Of a stretch of 64,000 nucleotides of DNA, positions 16,067-25,492 are shown piece after piece; position 1 is the stretch's first letter; the number at the start of each line of letters is the position of its first letter. The stretch is taken from positions 3,997-67,996 of the forward strand of contig CAZCGA010000021.1 in the NCBI GenBank assembly GCA_964498075.1, written 5' to 3'. Both the position numbers and the translations under genes were made by a program. This DNA is from CAZCGA01 sp964498075 (GTDB taxonomy: Bacteria > Desulfobacterota > Binatia > HRBIN30). Below the pieces are notes generated by a model that searched no databases, was not told the origin of the DNA, and saw nothing but the letters and a program-made list of their open reading frames with translations.

Positions 16067-18631
16067 TTACGTCCGCTGCCTCAGCGCCGCAGCCAGCGCC
16101 GGCTGCAGGCGTGCGACGGCGGCGGCGTCGATGGCCAACTGCTCGGTGACCTGAGCGACCGTTTCGCGCGTCTCGTCGGTGATCCGCTCGCGCAGGAAGT
16201 CGCGCACCTCCGAGGCCACCGGCTGCAGCGTGAGCTGCGCCAGGGCGCGGATGAGTCCTTGCAACAGCATCGGGTCCATCAGCTTCACCAGCTCCTCCCA
16301 GCGCTCGCGGACGAAGGCCCACGCAGTGAGACGCGAGGCGCGCCGGCCGAGCAACCCGGCCAACAGGGAGGTGCGGTCCTGCGCACGCACCTCAGCGCCG
16401 AAGGCGAGATCGAGCGTCCGCTGGATCAGCTCCGGCACCTCGAACGCCGCCAGCGCCAGCAGGAAACGCTGCTCTTCCTCCGGATCGCTCGCCGCGCCGC
16501 GCTTGCGCTCGAGATAGCGATCGTACAGCCCGGCATCGCCGTCACGCGCCGAGATGCCGGCCACCACCGAAGCGAGATTCGGATCGAGTGAGGCGCGATC
16601 GTTGAAGTACTGCTCGAGCCGAGCGCGAGCATCGGCGCGCACGGACGCGGAGCGCGCCACACCGCCGAGGGCACCGATGACCGCCGCGCGTTTCAGCCGC
16701 TCATCCACCGTCTCGCCCGGACGCGGATCCCACCCCAGGGCGTCGAACTGCGGCCGATAGTAGTCTGCGACGAAACGCTCGAAACGCGCCCGCCCGTCGT
16801 CATCGACCACGTGCAGGCTCAGCCATCCGAGCTGCTCGGCCAGCACGGACACAACGGCGCGATCGGTTTCCTGCCGATAGCCGTCGAGCAGCGTGAGGAA
16901 CTGCTCGATCGACACCGCGCCCGGCTTCAGCAGCGCCCACTGATTGTCCGCCAGCATCAGCCGTTCGTGCGGCGCCAGCGCCTCCTGTATGACATCGACC
17001 AACGCGCGCAGCGACGCGTTATCCATCGTGAAGCGGTAGAAGCCCGTCGCGCCGCCGTTGGGGAAGTACCAGCGTGCACCCGGCAACGTCACCCTCGTCT
17101 GATCGTCCGAAAACAGCACGCGCTGCTCGGTGACGCCACCGCTGCCACCGAACTTGATCACCATCGGTACCGGCCAACGCTGCACGTCTCCGTCCTGCGC
17201 CGCGGTGGGGTTGGCAAAGAACCGCTGCTGGTGCAGGCGCAGCCGCAGGTCGTCGCGGACCCGTCGCCCGGCCGTCTCCACCAGCGGATGGCCGGGCTCC
17301 TTGATCCAAGCGTTGGCGATCGTCGCCACGTCGCGTCCCGATGCGACGCTCAGCTCGCGCCAGAAATCGTCCGCCGTTGCGTTGGCCTCGCAGTAACGTC
17401 GCAGGTAGCTCTGCACCCCGGTACGGAAGGCGTCCGCGCCGAGGAAGCCTTCGATCATGCGCACGACGCCGGCGCCCTTCCAGTACGTGATGACGTCGAA
17501 GCGCTCGGTCGCTTGCTTGGCGTTCTTCACCTCGAAGGAGATCGGATGCGTCGACACCAGCGCATCGAGCGCGAACGGCCGCGCCAGCGTCGCCACGAAG
17601 TCGCGCCACATGCCCCACTCCGGCATGAGATCGGCCACGACCTTGTAGCCGACGAAGGTGGCGAACGACTCGTTGAGCCACAGATCGTTCCACCACGCCA
17701 TGGTCACCAGATCGCCCCACCACATGTGCGTCAGCTCGTGGGCCGCGGTGTAGAAGATCGCCTTCAGCGCGTGCGTCGAGGAGCGCTCGGCGTCGGCAGC
17801 AATCGCCGTGAGCCGATACGTGATGGCGCCAGGATTCTCCATCGCGCCGGCCTCGAAGTCCGGCACGCCGATGGCGTCGACCTTGGTATACGGGTACGGA
17901 ATGCCGGTGTACTCCTCCAGGTAGGCGAGCGAGCGCACGTGCGCGTCGCGCGCGTAAAGGCCTTTGTCGGCCAGACCGCGCGGTAGCACGACGCGCACGG
18001 GCACGCCGCTCGGCGTCTTCGCCTCGGGTGTCGCCTCGAACGGGCCGATGCAGTAGGCGACCAGGTACGAAGAGATCGGCGGCGTCTCCGCAAAACGGAT
18101 CTCGCTGCGACCGTCGGCGAGCGTGCGCACCTCCTGTTGCGGTCCGTTCGAGACGGCTGTGACCCCAGCGGGCACCACCAGAGTCAACGTGAAGCGGGCC
18201 TTGAACTCCGGCTCGTCGAAGCAGGGGAAGGCGCGCCGCGCGTCGGCCGCCTCGAACTGCGTCGCCGCGTAGCGCGCACCGTCCTTCTCCGAACGGTAGA
18301 AGCCCCGGAGCCGCGCCAGGATCTCTCCACCGAAGTTGATCGTCAACGTTGCCGTCCCCTGGGGCAGCGGCTCGGGGAATCGCAACGTCGCCGTCTCGGC
18401 CTCGGCGTTGAAGGTCACCGTCGCCGCTTGTGTCCGGCCGGCGGACACGGCGTCGACCGAGCGGATGTCGAACCCCACCGCGTGCAGTACGACCTCCGGC
18501 GTCGCGCGCTGCAGGCGCAGCTCGATCCGCTCCGTGGCGTCGAAGCGCCAGCCGTCGAGGTTCACTTCGATGCGCAGATCGTAGCGCGTCGGTCGGATGT
18601 CCTTCGGCAGGCGAAAATCGCGATCACTCAT
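16067..18631 (-). CDS. M1-family zinc aminopeptidase
   Basis: 854 residues from the ATG at 18631, which has GGAG five bases upstream; a longer frame continues upstream but lies opposite the antitoxin gene and is spurious. The exopeptidase motif GAMEN is at residues 262-266. The zinc site is His298-Glu299-His302 with Glu321 (HELTHMWW, NESFATF). An ERAP1-like helical C-terminal domain follows from ~530. The enzyme removes N-terminal residues from peptides. No signal peptide is seen, so it is probably cytoplasmic and works in peptide turnover. Confidence 0.95.
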   Translation of the reverse strand: MSDRDFRLPKDIRPTRYDLRIEVNLDGWRFDATERIELRLQRATPEVVLHAVGFDIRSVDAVSAGRTQAATVTFNAEAETATLRFPEPLPQGTATLTINFGGEILARLRGFYRSEKDGARYAATQFEAADARRAFPCFDEPEFKARFTLTLVVPAGVTAVSNGPQQEVRTLADGRSEIRFAETPPISSYLVAYCIGPFEATPEAKTPSGVPVRVVLPRGLADKGLYARDAHVRSLAYLEEYTGIPYPYTKVDAIGVPDFEAGAMENPGAITYRLTAIAADAERSSTHALKAIFYTAAHELTHMWWGDLVTMAWWNDLWLNESFATFVGYKVVADLMPEWGMWRDFVATLARPFALDALVSTHPISFEVKNAKQATERFDVITYWKGAGVVRMIEGFLGADAFRTGVQSYLRRYCEANATADDFWRELSVASGRDVATIANAWIKEPGHPLVETAGRRVRDDLRLRLHQQRFFANPTAAQDGDVQRWPVPMVIKFGGSGGVTEQRVLFSDDQTRVTLPGARWYFPNGGATGFYRFTMDNASLRALVDVIQEALAPHERLMLADNQWALLKPGAVSIEQFLTLLDGYRQETDRAVVSVLAEQLGWLSLHVVDDDGRARFERFVADYYRPQFDALGWDPRPGETVDERLKRAAVIGALGGVARSASVRADARARLEQYFNDRASLDPNLASVVAGISARDGDAGLYDRYLERKRGAASDPEEEQRFLLALAAFEVPELIQRTLDLAFGAEVRAQDRTSLLAGLLGRRASRLTAWAFVRERWEELVKLMDPMLLQGLIRALAQLTLQPVASEVRDFLRERITDETRETVAQVTEQLAIDAAAVARLQPALAAALRQRT

Positions 18632-18704
18632 GGCCACTCCCTTTACCGGAGTAGCGCGGTCAGCGGAAGCGGGACTGCATCCCGTCGATCCGACCGCTCC
18701 CGAC

Positions 18705-18733
18705 TTGCATGCCGCTTGAATTGTGGTCATAAG
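18705..18733 (+). promoter_or_regulatory. Candidate promoter for the Phd/VapC pair
   Basis: TTGCAT at 18705-18710 and CATAAG at 18728-18733 are 17 bases apart and face the antitoxin ATG at 18765. Just upstream, a GCGGTC (18656-18661) and its complement GACCGC (18692-18697) enclose a CGGGA-CTGCA-TCCCG palindrome (18670-18684), a plausible operator for an autoregulating antitoxin. Hexamer matches are moderate, so this is a candidate only. Confidence 0.4.
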
Positions 18734-18764
18734 AATCTGGTCACTCGATGCTGGGAGGAACGGA

Positions 18765-19067
18765 ATGGCACGACGGCGTGAGGTATCCCAACGAACGGTC
18801 CGGGCTACCGTGGAGCGAGCCGGCGACGACGGCGTGGCACTGACTGTCCCCGCCGCGCAGTTCAAGGCGCACTGCCTGTCGCTGCTGGAGCGCGTACGCC
18901 AGAGCCGCCGGCCGATCATCGTGACCAAGCATGGCAGGCCGGTCGCGCAGGTGGTCCCGTTCCGCGCGCCGCGGCGCTCCATCGTTGGCTTTTCCAAAGG
19001 GACCGTGAAGATCCTGGACGACATCGTCGCATCGAGCGGCGAACGCTGGGACGTCGATGCCGACTGA
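18765..19067 (+). CDS. Phd/YefM-type antitoxin
   Basis: 100 residues from the ATG at 18765, which follows GGGAGGA. The core VPAAQFKAHCLSLLERV followed by RRPIIVTKHGRPVAQVVP is the Phd/YefM DNA-binding fold ('prevent-host-death'). The N-terminal ~25 residues are an extra basic arm. The C-terminal FSKGTVKILDDIVASSGERWD is the usual toxin-neutralising tail. It overlaps the toxin gene by 11 bases, the standard antitoxin-first order, and probably represses its own promoter with the toxin as co-repressor. Confidence 0.88.
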   Translation: MARRREVSQRTVRATVERAGDDGVALTVPAAQFKAHCLSLLERVRQSRRPIIVTKHGRPVAQVVPFRAPRRSIVGFSKGTVKILDDIVASSGERWDVDAD

Positions 19068-19494
19068 GCCCGCTGGAATCCTCCTGCTCGACACTCACGT
19101 CTGGATCTGGCTCGTCGAGGGCGCCACGACTCAACTCGGCCGAACGGCGCTACGGCGCCTGCAGCGCGCCAGCGCCGGCGGACGGCTCCGCGTGTCCGTC
19201 ATCTCGGTTTGGGAGGTCGCGATGCTCCACAGCAAGGGACGGATCCGCTGCCTGCCGACGGTCGATGAATGGGTCCACCAGAATGTCCGTGCTCCCGGGC
19301 TGCAGCTCAGCGACCTCACACCGCAGATCGCGATTGATAGCAGTCGTCTGCCGAACCTGCCGCATGGAGATCCAGCCGACCGGATCATCGTCGCGACCGC
19401 GCATCGCCTGCAGGCGACCCTGGTCACACGCGACCGAGAAATGCTGCGCTACGCTCGGGCCGGCCAGCTCACTGCCCTCGATGCCGCTCGCTGA
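19057..19494 (+). CDS. VapC-type PIN-domain toxin
   Basis: 145 residues with all four acidic residues of the PIN RNase site: Asp12 (LLLDTHVW), Glu53 (VWEVAML), Asp105/Asp108 (GDPADRII) and Asp126 (TRDREML). PIN toxins cut tRNA or rRNA using Mg2+ when the labile antitoxin is lost. The variant with DTHVWIW and GDPADR is the one commonly paired with Phd/YefM antitoxins, as here. The active site looks intact. Confidence 0.9.
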   Translation: MPTEPAGILLLDTHVWIWLVEGATTQLGRTALRRLQRASAGGRLRVSVISVWEVAMLHSKGRIRCLPTVDEWVHQNVRAPGLQLSDLTPQIAIDSSRLPNLPHGDPADRIIVATAHRLQATLVTRDREMLRYARAGQLTALDAAR

Positions 19495-19589
19495 GCGGCA
19501 GTTGAGGTTCTTCTGGCGTCGCACTTCAAGAGATGTCTGCGGGCGGGGGAGGAAGGTGAGTCGCACTGGTTCATGTCGCCCACTCACCT

Positions 19590-20030
19590 CTAAGAGAACC
19601 GTCCCTTGGCGTGGCCGAGCGCGTGAGCGCTCAGCGAACCAACGAAATTCTCGAAGCTCAGTTCCGACGAAGGCTCGCGGTACCGGCCACGCAAACCACC
19701 CTCTCTGTCCGAGACGATCAAGCAGGCAGCGGTGTAGAGCCGCTCTCTCACGAGCTTGGTGCAGAGAATCTCGTACCGCTCAATGTACGAAGCCTGCCGA
19801 AACTCCTCGAAGACCGGGAAGTGTGGCGACCGCGGCTTCAGTATGAACTTGCCCAAAGTTTCCCTCTCTTGCGATTTGTGGCAAATGAAACGTGAGAGGC
19901 GTTCGAAATCTTGAGGATAGAGGAAGGGAACCACCGCGCGGTACGTCGAAACCACCCGCGCCCACTGAGGGTCGTGGGGCTCTTCGCTGGCGTAGGTGGC
20001 ATTGAACTCGGGCTCAAGAAGGCCGGGCAC
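19590..20030 (-). pseudogene. C-terminal fragment of a restriction-endonuclease-like protein
   Basis: A reading frame of 146 residues whose last ~100 look like real protein (FPVFEEFRQASYIERYEILC, LVRERLYTAACLIVSDREGG, ELSFENFVGSLSAHALGHA). The pattern resembles the C-terminal part of PaeR7I/XhoI-type restriction enzymes; I recall this likeness and cannot verify it. No PD-(D/E)XK motif is present. The N-terminal third runs antisense to the start of the methyltransferase gene, so the true 5' part has been lost. Likely the remnant of an endonuclease whose partner methyltransferase survived. Confidence 0.5.
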
Positions 20031-21068
20031 ACTACCACTCTCCTATGCGAAGCGGATGCAGCTGCGCGGGCGGTTCTCAAGAAACGGTTTCCACACGTCC
20101 CGCTCCACGAGGACGTTCGCGACTTAAGTGAACTGCCTGAAGGTACGGACTTGGTGACCGCGGGTTTCCCTTGCCAAGACCTGAGCCTGGCAGGCAAGAC
20201 CGCAGGGATCAACGGCAGTAAGTCTGGTGTCGTCGCACACGTCTTCCGTTTGCTCGAACAGCGGCCTGTCTCCTGGGTCTTACTGGAAAATGTGCCGTTT
20301 ATGCTCCAACTCAATGCCGGTCGCGCAATGAAGTACGTGACCGAGCACTTAGAGGACCTCGGTTATCGCTGGGCGTACCGCGTCGTGGACTCACGTGCGT
20401 TCGGTGTTCCACACCGAAGGGCCCGCGTATTCCTTCTGGCCGCGCTCGGCGCTGATCCGCGGCGAGTCCTCCTCGCTGATGATGCGGGAGTACTCAACGG
20501 CGCGTCGAGAGTTGCGGCTGCCTGTGGCTTCTACTGGACCGAGGGCAACAACGGGCTCGGCTGGGCGGTGGACGCAATCCCGCCGCTCAAGGGAGGGTCA
20601 CTGTTCGGTATACCTGCTCCGCCCGCTATCGTGATGCCGAGCGGCGAAATCATTCAGCCGGACATCCGAGATGCCGAGAGGCTACAGGGGTTTCGAGCAG
20701 ACTGGACGAAGCCGGCTGAGGATGAGGCGAATCGCAGGGCTGCCCGGTGGAGACTCATTGGTAACGCGGTGACCGTCCAAGTTGCGCGCTGGATTGGTCG
20801 CCGCTTGCTCCGCCCGGGCGTGTACGAAGAGCGAGGCGATCGTAGAATTCCACAGGGGGCTTCCTGGCCGCCAGCAGCTTGGGATCTCGGCGATGGAAGG
20901 TTCGTCGCAGAAGTATCTGCTTGGCCCGTGCGTCGCCAGTCAACGCCGCTTGCCGACTTCTTGCGTTACTCAGGGAGGCCTCTCTCCGAGCGGGCAACAG
21001 CCGGCTTCCTTTCTCGGTTGCGGAGGTCGCCAAGTTGCCCGATGAGTCGGTCCGTGCTCGCAGAGTAG
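19911..21068 (+). CDS. C5-cytosine DNA methyltransferase
   Basis: 385 residues from a TTG at 19911; an in-frame stop lies five codons upstream and no better start precedes motif I. Motif I is VVGLFAGVGGIELG, and motif IV is GFPCQDLSLAGK with catalytic Cys88. ENV (LLENVPF), motif VIII-like HRRARVFLLA and the C-terminal GNAVTVQVARWIG are all in order. It transfers methyl from S-adenosylmethionine to cytosine C5. The region between motifs VIII and IX is short (~90 residues), so specificity cannot be guessed. No intact endonuclease is adjacent. Base composition is slightly less GC-rich than the neighbours, consistent with acquisition. Confidence 0.9.
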   Translation: MRIEEGNHRAVRRNHPRPLRVVGLFAGVGGIELGLKKAGHTTTLLCEADAAARAVLKKRFPHVPLHEDVRDLSELPEGTDLVTAGFPCQDLSLAGKTAGINGSKSGVVAHVFRLLEQRPVSWVLLENVPFMLQLNAGRAMKYVTEHLEDLGYRWAYRVVDSRAFGVPHRRARVFLLAALGADPRRVLLADDAGVLNGASRVAAACGFYWTEGNNGLGWAVDAIPPLKGGSLFGIPAPPAIVMPSGEIIQPDIRDAERLQGFRADWTKPAEDEANRRAARWRLIGNAVTVQVARWIGRRLLRPGVYEERGDRRIPQGASWPPAAWDLGDGRFVAEVSAWPVRRQSTPLADFLRYSGRPLSERATAGFLSRLRRSPSCPMSRSVLAE

Positions 21069-21236
21069 GAGCGAGATTCTTCGCGGACGACAGGGATGGG
21101 CACGCTCTTTTCGGAAGCGTATGAACGCCCTCGCTTCACGGTCGCTTTGCGCGCCACCACCTTCACCGCCGCTGCTCCATTGCCGCCTCCACATACCACA
21201 GGAGCACGGCCAGGAGCGATGCTCTCGTCAAGCTTC

Positions 21237-22025
21237 CTACCGCTCCAGCGCGGCCTGCAGCTCCGTCGGCAAGGCCGCGGAGAAGTCGAGGCGCAGCGGC
21301 GTGATCGCGATGGCGCCGCCGGCGACTACTTGCATGTCGCCATCATCCGGCGACTCCAACGCTCGCAGTGACTGGAAGCGGTGCAGGTAGCCGCCGTCAG
21401 GACCAGGGACGAACAGCGGACCGTAACGCGACCGGGTCACCCGCGCGACGACCCGCGGTGTCTCCGCCGTCACGTCGGCAGGCATGTTGACCGAGAAACA
21501 GTCGATCTCGGCGGGGAAGCCGGCAGTGAGAATCTTCTCGACCATATCGGCCGCCGCATCGGCCGCAGCCACAGGCCGCGCGCCCAACGCGGCAATACGC
21601 TGCACGCCGGCGAGACCGTAGGCGTCGTTGGGAATCGCCATCGAGAACGCAATCGAAGGCACGCCTGCAATCCATGCCTCCAAGGCGCCACCCACGGTGC
21701 CGCTGGACAGCAGGAACGCCAACCCGAAGTTCAGACCCAGGTTGATGCCCGACACCACGAGATCGGGGGGATCGCTGTAGAGCGTGTGCACGCCGAGGTT
21801 CACACAATCCGCCGGCGAGCCGCTCACGGCATACATCGAGATGCCCGCGCGCTCGGTGGCCTGCGCCTGCAACACCTCGAAACGCGTGATCGCCTTGCCG
21901 ATCCAGCTGCGCTCGGTCGACGGGACCACGACGCGCACCGTTCCGAGCCGCTGCAGGGCGCGCACCAGCGGCACGAGCGCCGGTGAGTCGATGCCATCAT
22001 CGTTGGTGACCAGAATCGTTCGCAT
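21237..22025 (-). CDS. surE: 5'/3'-nucleotidase SurE
   Basis: 262 residues, the usual SurE size. The N-terminal ILVTNDDGIDSPAL carries the metal-binding Asp pair (Asp9-Asp10). Other signatures are YAVSGSPADCV, LVVSGINLGLNFG and LSSGTVGGALEA. SurE hydrolyses nucleoside 5'- and 3'-monophosphates and short polyphosphate, with roles in stationary-phase survival. It starts six bases after the stop of the membrane glycosyltransferase-like gene and is likely co-transcribed with it. Confidence 0.95.
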   Translation of the reverse strand: MRTILVTNDDGIDSPALVPLVRALQRLGTVRVVVPSTERSWIGKAITRFEVLQAQATERAGISMYAVSGSPADCVNLGVHTLYSDPPDLVVSGINLGLNFGLAFLLSSGTVGGALEAWIAGVPSIAFSMAIPNDAYGLAGVQRIAALGARPVAAADAAADMVEKILTAGFPAEIDCFSVNMPADVTAETPRVVARVTRSRYGPLFVPGPDGGYLHRFQSLRALESPDDGDMQVVAGGAIAITPLRLDFSAALPTELQAALER

Positions 22026-22031
22026 GGCTCG

Positions 22032-23603
22032 CTATCCGTTCTGCCCGCCCATTGCGACGGCTCTCGTCTCAGGTGCTCCCTCCCACGGCGGCGTCATCGG
22101 CGTCCCCAACGCGATGAGCGAGGCTGCCGCCGCCGAGTCGTCGCGGACGTAGATGGTGACGGGGCGCTCAGAGGAAGAGTCGACGCGGAAGCGGTAGGGA
22201 CGGTAGCGTAGGTGGAACTCCTCCGACATGAGGAGCTCGAAGTCGGTGAGGAACCAGACGCGCGGATCCGCTCCGAGATAGCCCTCCGCCGGTCCGAGGA
22301 TGATCACGTCGGGGCGCCGACTCAACACGTAGGCGCCGTCGCCCTTGCCGTGCCCCGGTATCCTCTGGTTCGACGTGGTTGGGTGGGTCACCACACGCCG
22401 GGCAATGTGTCGATCGTTCAGGCCCAGACTATCGACGAATCGCAACGCCGGCGCGAAGTATGGCGTGGAGCCGGCGGTCGCCGTGGCCACCAGCGCACCG
22501 GGTGGCAGATGCGCCTGGAGAAAACGTCCGACCCGCTCGCCGATGAATGCGGCACGGTCGGTCGTCACCTGCGGCCACAGCGCGAACCACACCTGCCACG
22601 CCACAGCAGCGCACACGACGGCCGCGGTGAGCCGCGCGCGACCGCGCGTCGTCGCCGCGCCGTTCGTGCCCGCCGCAAAAAAAATGAGGACGATGGCCGG
22701 GACGACGAGACGCGCGCCGGCCATGTGATCGCCCCCGCCGAGCAGCAGCGCGGCGAGCACCGGGAACGCGAGCAACACGATCCAAGCGGAACGGCCTCGG
22801 GGTGTGACCATCAAACAGAGCGCCGCCGCAAACGCGCCGGGTAACCACTCCGGAGCCGTCATGTTCAGGTAATGCAGCCCGGCGTCCAGCTGCGCTGCAA
22901 CCGGGAATCCTTCGATCTTGGCGCGCGCCGTGTTGGGAAGGTAATCGCCATAGTACGCCGCTCGGAACGCGAGATAGGCACCAACCGGCAGGAAGAAGCC
23001 AGCCGCCGCGCTCAGCAGCGGTTGCGCGCGCCGCGCCGTCGCGACCCAGCAGAGCGCGAGCAACCCGGCGCCGAAGCCCTCGGGCCGGGTGAGCGCCGCC
23101 GCCGCGAACGCCGCACCTGCGCAGGCGGCGGTGCGGACCGCACGGACATCATCGACCGTGCACTGCTCGTGCGCCTGCAGTGCGAGCCACGCCGCCGCCG
23201 CCAGCCAAAAGCAGAGGCTCGTCGTCTCCAGCCCCCCGAGAGTCCACAGGAGGACACCCGGCTGTGTCGCCACCAACAACAGCGTCAGCGGCGTTGCACG
23301 TGCCCACCACCACAACGCGAACAGACCGGCCAGGTAGGCGAGACCCAACACGCGTGTCGCCACTATGAGATCGACGCCCAACCCACCGAGCAGCGTGACC
23401 TGCGCCAGCCACAGCGGATGGGTGAAGCCCTCCACATACTCGCCGTCGTTCCAGGTGGGGCCGTGGCCCGCCAGAAGACGGCTCGCGTAGCGCAGCGTGA
23501 TGAACGCGTCGTCGTGGTAGAAGTGGCGGACGCAGAGCAGTCCGCTCGCAGCCAAGACTGCGGCGGCGCAGTAGAGCGCCGCTCCACTCACTGAAGTCCG
23601 CAC
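22032..23603 (-). CDS. GT-C-like membrane glycosyltransferase
   Basis: 523 residues with about ten membrane segments. The first periplasmic loop holds HDDAFITLRYASRLLAGHG and EYVEGFTHPLW, the acidic DD and EG(F/Y)T motifs of AftB/ArnT-like lipid-linked sugar transferases. The C-terminal ~110 residues form a soluble periplasmic domain. These enzymes use polyprenyl-phosphate sugars to glycosylate lipids, glycans or proteins. Nine bases downstream of the acyl-CoA dehydrogenase stop. Acceptor and sugar are unknown. Confidence 0.75.
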   Translation of the reverse strand: MRTSVSGAALYCAAAVLAASGLLCVRHFYHDDAFITLRYASRLLAGHGPTWNDGEYVEGFTHPLWLAQVTLLGGLGVDLIVATRVLGLAYLAGLFALWWWARATPLTLLLVATQPGVLLWTLGGLETTSLCFWLAAAAWLALQAHEQCTVDDVRAVRTAACAGAAFAAAALTRPEGFGAGLLALCWVATARRAQPLLSAAAGFFLPVGAYLAFRAAYYGDYLPNTARAKIEGFPVAAQLDAGLHYLNMTAPEWLPGAFAAALCLMVTPRGRSAWIVLLAFPVLAALLLGGGDHMAGARLVVPAIVLIFFAAGTNGAATTRGRARLTAAVVCAAVAWQVWFALWPQVTTDRAAFIGERVGRFLQAHLPPGALVATATAGSTPYFAPALRFVDSLGLNDRHIARRVVTHPTTSNQRIPGHGKGDGAYVLSRRPDVIILGPAEGYLGADPRVWFLTDFELLMSEEFHLRYRPYRFRVDSSSERPVTIYVRDDSAAAASLIALGTPMTPPWEGAPETRAVAMGGQNG

Positions 23604-23612
23604 ATCGCACCC

Positions 23613-25379
23613 CTACTCGACGCCTGCGAGCGCCTCGGGCGGGACCGGCGTCCAGTCGGCGAGCGCGTCGAGCCATTCCAGGTGGCGCGCCGAGAAGATC
23701 GGCAGGTTGGGCGGCGCTGGACGCAGCCATCGGCGCGCGTACAGCGCGGCGACGAGAAACTTGCGGAAGTCGCCGCTGCGGTCGCACAGGATCTGGCCTT
23801 CCGCGAGGAGGAGACTCGACGCCAGCACGTGGTACAAGGCGTCGGCGACCGGCCGGGCGCACAGCTCGCGCTCGGGCTCAGCAAGCGCCGGCCATCCGGC
23901 GATCTGGCGCTCGTTGTCACGCAGCGCCGCCCGCACCTCGTTGACGCACGCCGCCGCCGCCGGCTCGGTCACGGTCTCCAAGCGCTGCGTGATCAACCGC
24001 CCGAGCGCGGGGTGACAGTCTTCGCGCTGGATCGCGCGTTGCACATCCAAAGCGACGACGTTGCTGGCGCCTTCCCAGATCGCGCCCAGAAAGCTGTCGC
24101 GCACCAACCGCGGGTTCACCCACTCTTCGATGTAGCCGTTGCCGCCGCGCACGTTCATCGCCTCGCCGGCGACGGTGCGGGCGCGCAGGGTGATCCAATA
24201 CTTCGCCAGCGGCGTGAGAATGCGGAAGAGCGGGCGATCGGCCGCCGAGCCGCCATCCCACCGATCGAGCGTCGCGGCGGCGGTGAGCACTACCGACGCG
24301 GCGGCTTCGCTGTCGAGCAGCATGTCCAGTAGGTTGGCGCGCAACAACGGCAGCTCGATCAGTGCCCGGCCGAAGGCGGCACGCTGGCGGGCGTGGACCA
24401 GCGACTCCAGGAGACTGCGGCGCATGATGCCCGCCGCGCGCATCGCGTTGGAGAGTCGCGACACGTTGACCATCTCCATCATCTGACGGAAGCCCTTGGT
24501 CAGGTCGCCGACCACGTGCGCAACCGCGCCGGCGTATGTGACCTCGCCCGTGGCCATCGAGCGCGATCCGAGCTTGTCCTTGAGGCGGTTGATGGTCCAA
24601 GCGTTCTTCGAGCCGTCCGGCAAGTACTTCGACACCAGGAACATGCCGAGGCCTTTGGTCCCGGCGGGCGCGCCCTCCGGACGCGCCAGCGTCAGCGCTA
24701 CCTCGGCGTTGGCGTTTGAGCAGAACCACTTGTCGCCCCACAGGCGCCAAGTGCCGTCGGCATCGCGCCGTGCGATCGTCGTGCTGGTGCCGACGTCCGA
24801 GCCGCCCGTCTTCTCCGTCATCCACTGCGTGCCCTGCCACAGCTCGTCGAAGTTGGTGGTCGTCAAGCGCGGCAGGTACGCGGCCTTGAGCGCGTCGCTG
24901 CCATAGAGCCGCAGCATGCGCGACGTCGAGTCGGTCACCGACACGGGGCAGAGGAGGCCGAATTCGGATTGCGCAAACAGGTACGACAGTGCGTACTTCA
25001 CGACGTGCGGCACACGCTCGGGCCAACCGAGCGCGCCGGGTCGATGCGACATCGCGGCCAGCCCGAAGCGCGCAAACGCGATGCGCTCCATCTCGACGTA
25101 CGCCGGGTGGCGCACGATCTCATCGACGCGCTCGCCACGCGCGTCCCAGGCGCGCAGCAGCGGCGGGTTGCGGTCCGCCTCCGCCGCCAGCGCGTCGAGC
25201 TCGCCGCCGGCCACGGCGCCCATCTCCACCAGATGCAGCCGCGCGCGCTCGAAGACGGCAGGCGCCATCACGGTGGAGCAGACGAACTCGAGATTGGGGT
25301 CCGCGAGATAGAAGTTCGTACCACGAGTGGTCGGCATCGCGTCGGCCGCCGGCTTGGGGTGATCCGATGACATTGTCAT
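23613..25379 (-). CDS. AidB-like acyl-CoA dehydrogenase
   Basis: 588 residues from the ATG at 25379, with a second ATG two codons on. The order is that of the AidB/large acyl-CoA dehydrogenase branch: an N-terminal helical extension, TEKTGGSDVGTSTT (FAD-binding middle domain), KWFCSNANAEVALTLARPEG, KDKLGSRSMATGEV and a C-terminal RGGNGYIEEWVNPRLVRD with IWEGASNVVALD. A ~100-residue tail follows. AidB-type enzymes bind FAD, and some also bind DNA; a normal acyl-CoA oxidation role is equally possible. It heads a run including the GT-C-like gene and surE. Confidence 0.9.
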   Translation of the reverse strand: MTMSSDHPKPAADAMPTTRGTNFYLADPNLEFVCSTVMAPAVFERARLHLVEMGAVAGGELDALAAEADRNPPLLRAWDARGERVDEIVRHPAYVEMERIAFARFGLAAMSHRPGALGWPERVPHVVKYALSYLFAQSEFGLLCPVSVTDSTSRMLRLYGSDALKAAYLPRLTTTNFDELWQGTQWMTEKTGGSDVGTSTTIARRDADGTWRLWGDKWFCSNANAEVALTLARPEGAPAGTKGLGMFLVSKYLPDGSKNAWTINRLKDKLGSRSMATGEVTYAGAVAHVVGDLTKGFRQMMEMVNVSRLSNAMRAAGIMRRSLLESLVHARQRAAFGRALIELPLLRANLLDMLLDSEAAASVVLTAAATLDRWDGGSAADRPLFRILTPLAKYWITLRARTVAGEAMNVRGGNGYIEEWVNPRLVRDSFLGAIWEGASNVVALDVQRAIQREDCHPALGRLITQRLETVTEPAAAACVNEVRAALRDNERQIAGWPALAEPERELCARPVADALYHVLASSLLLAEGQILCDRSGDFRKFLVAALYARRWLRPAPPNLPIFSARHLEWLDALADWTPVPPEALAGVE

Positions 25380-25492
25380 GCGCGCCACCCTAGCGCGGCG
25401 AGGGGCTGGTTGAGAAGCGCACTTATCGTGTCGTATACCGTCTGCCTCCGGCAGGCACAGAGACCCTCCGCCACCATCTCCAGGGCGGACTC

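Noticed and set aside
18632..19024. Upstream extension of the M1 aminopeptidase frame
   Set aside because: It runs antisense to the antitoxin, and a good ribosome site with a family-like N-terminus lies at 18631.
19605..19650. tRNA-Ser-like string GTGGCCGAGCGCGTGAGCGC
   Set aside because: No acceptor stem or anticodon arm can be built around it, and it lies in the coding frame of the endonuclease-like fragment.
25443..25457. TGCCT-CCGGC-AGGCA hairpin downstream of the GT-C-like gene
   Set aside because: Only five base pairs and no T tract; not convincing as a terminator.
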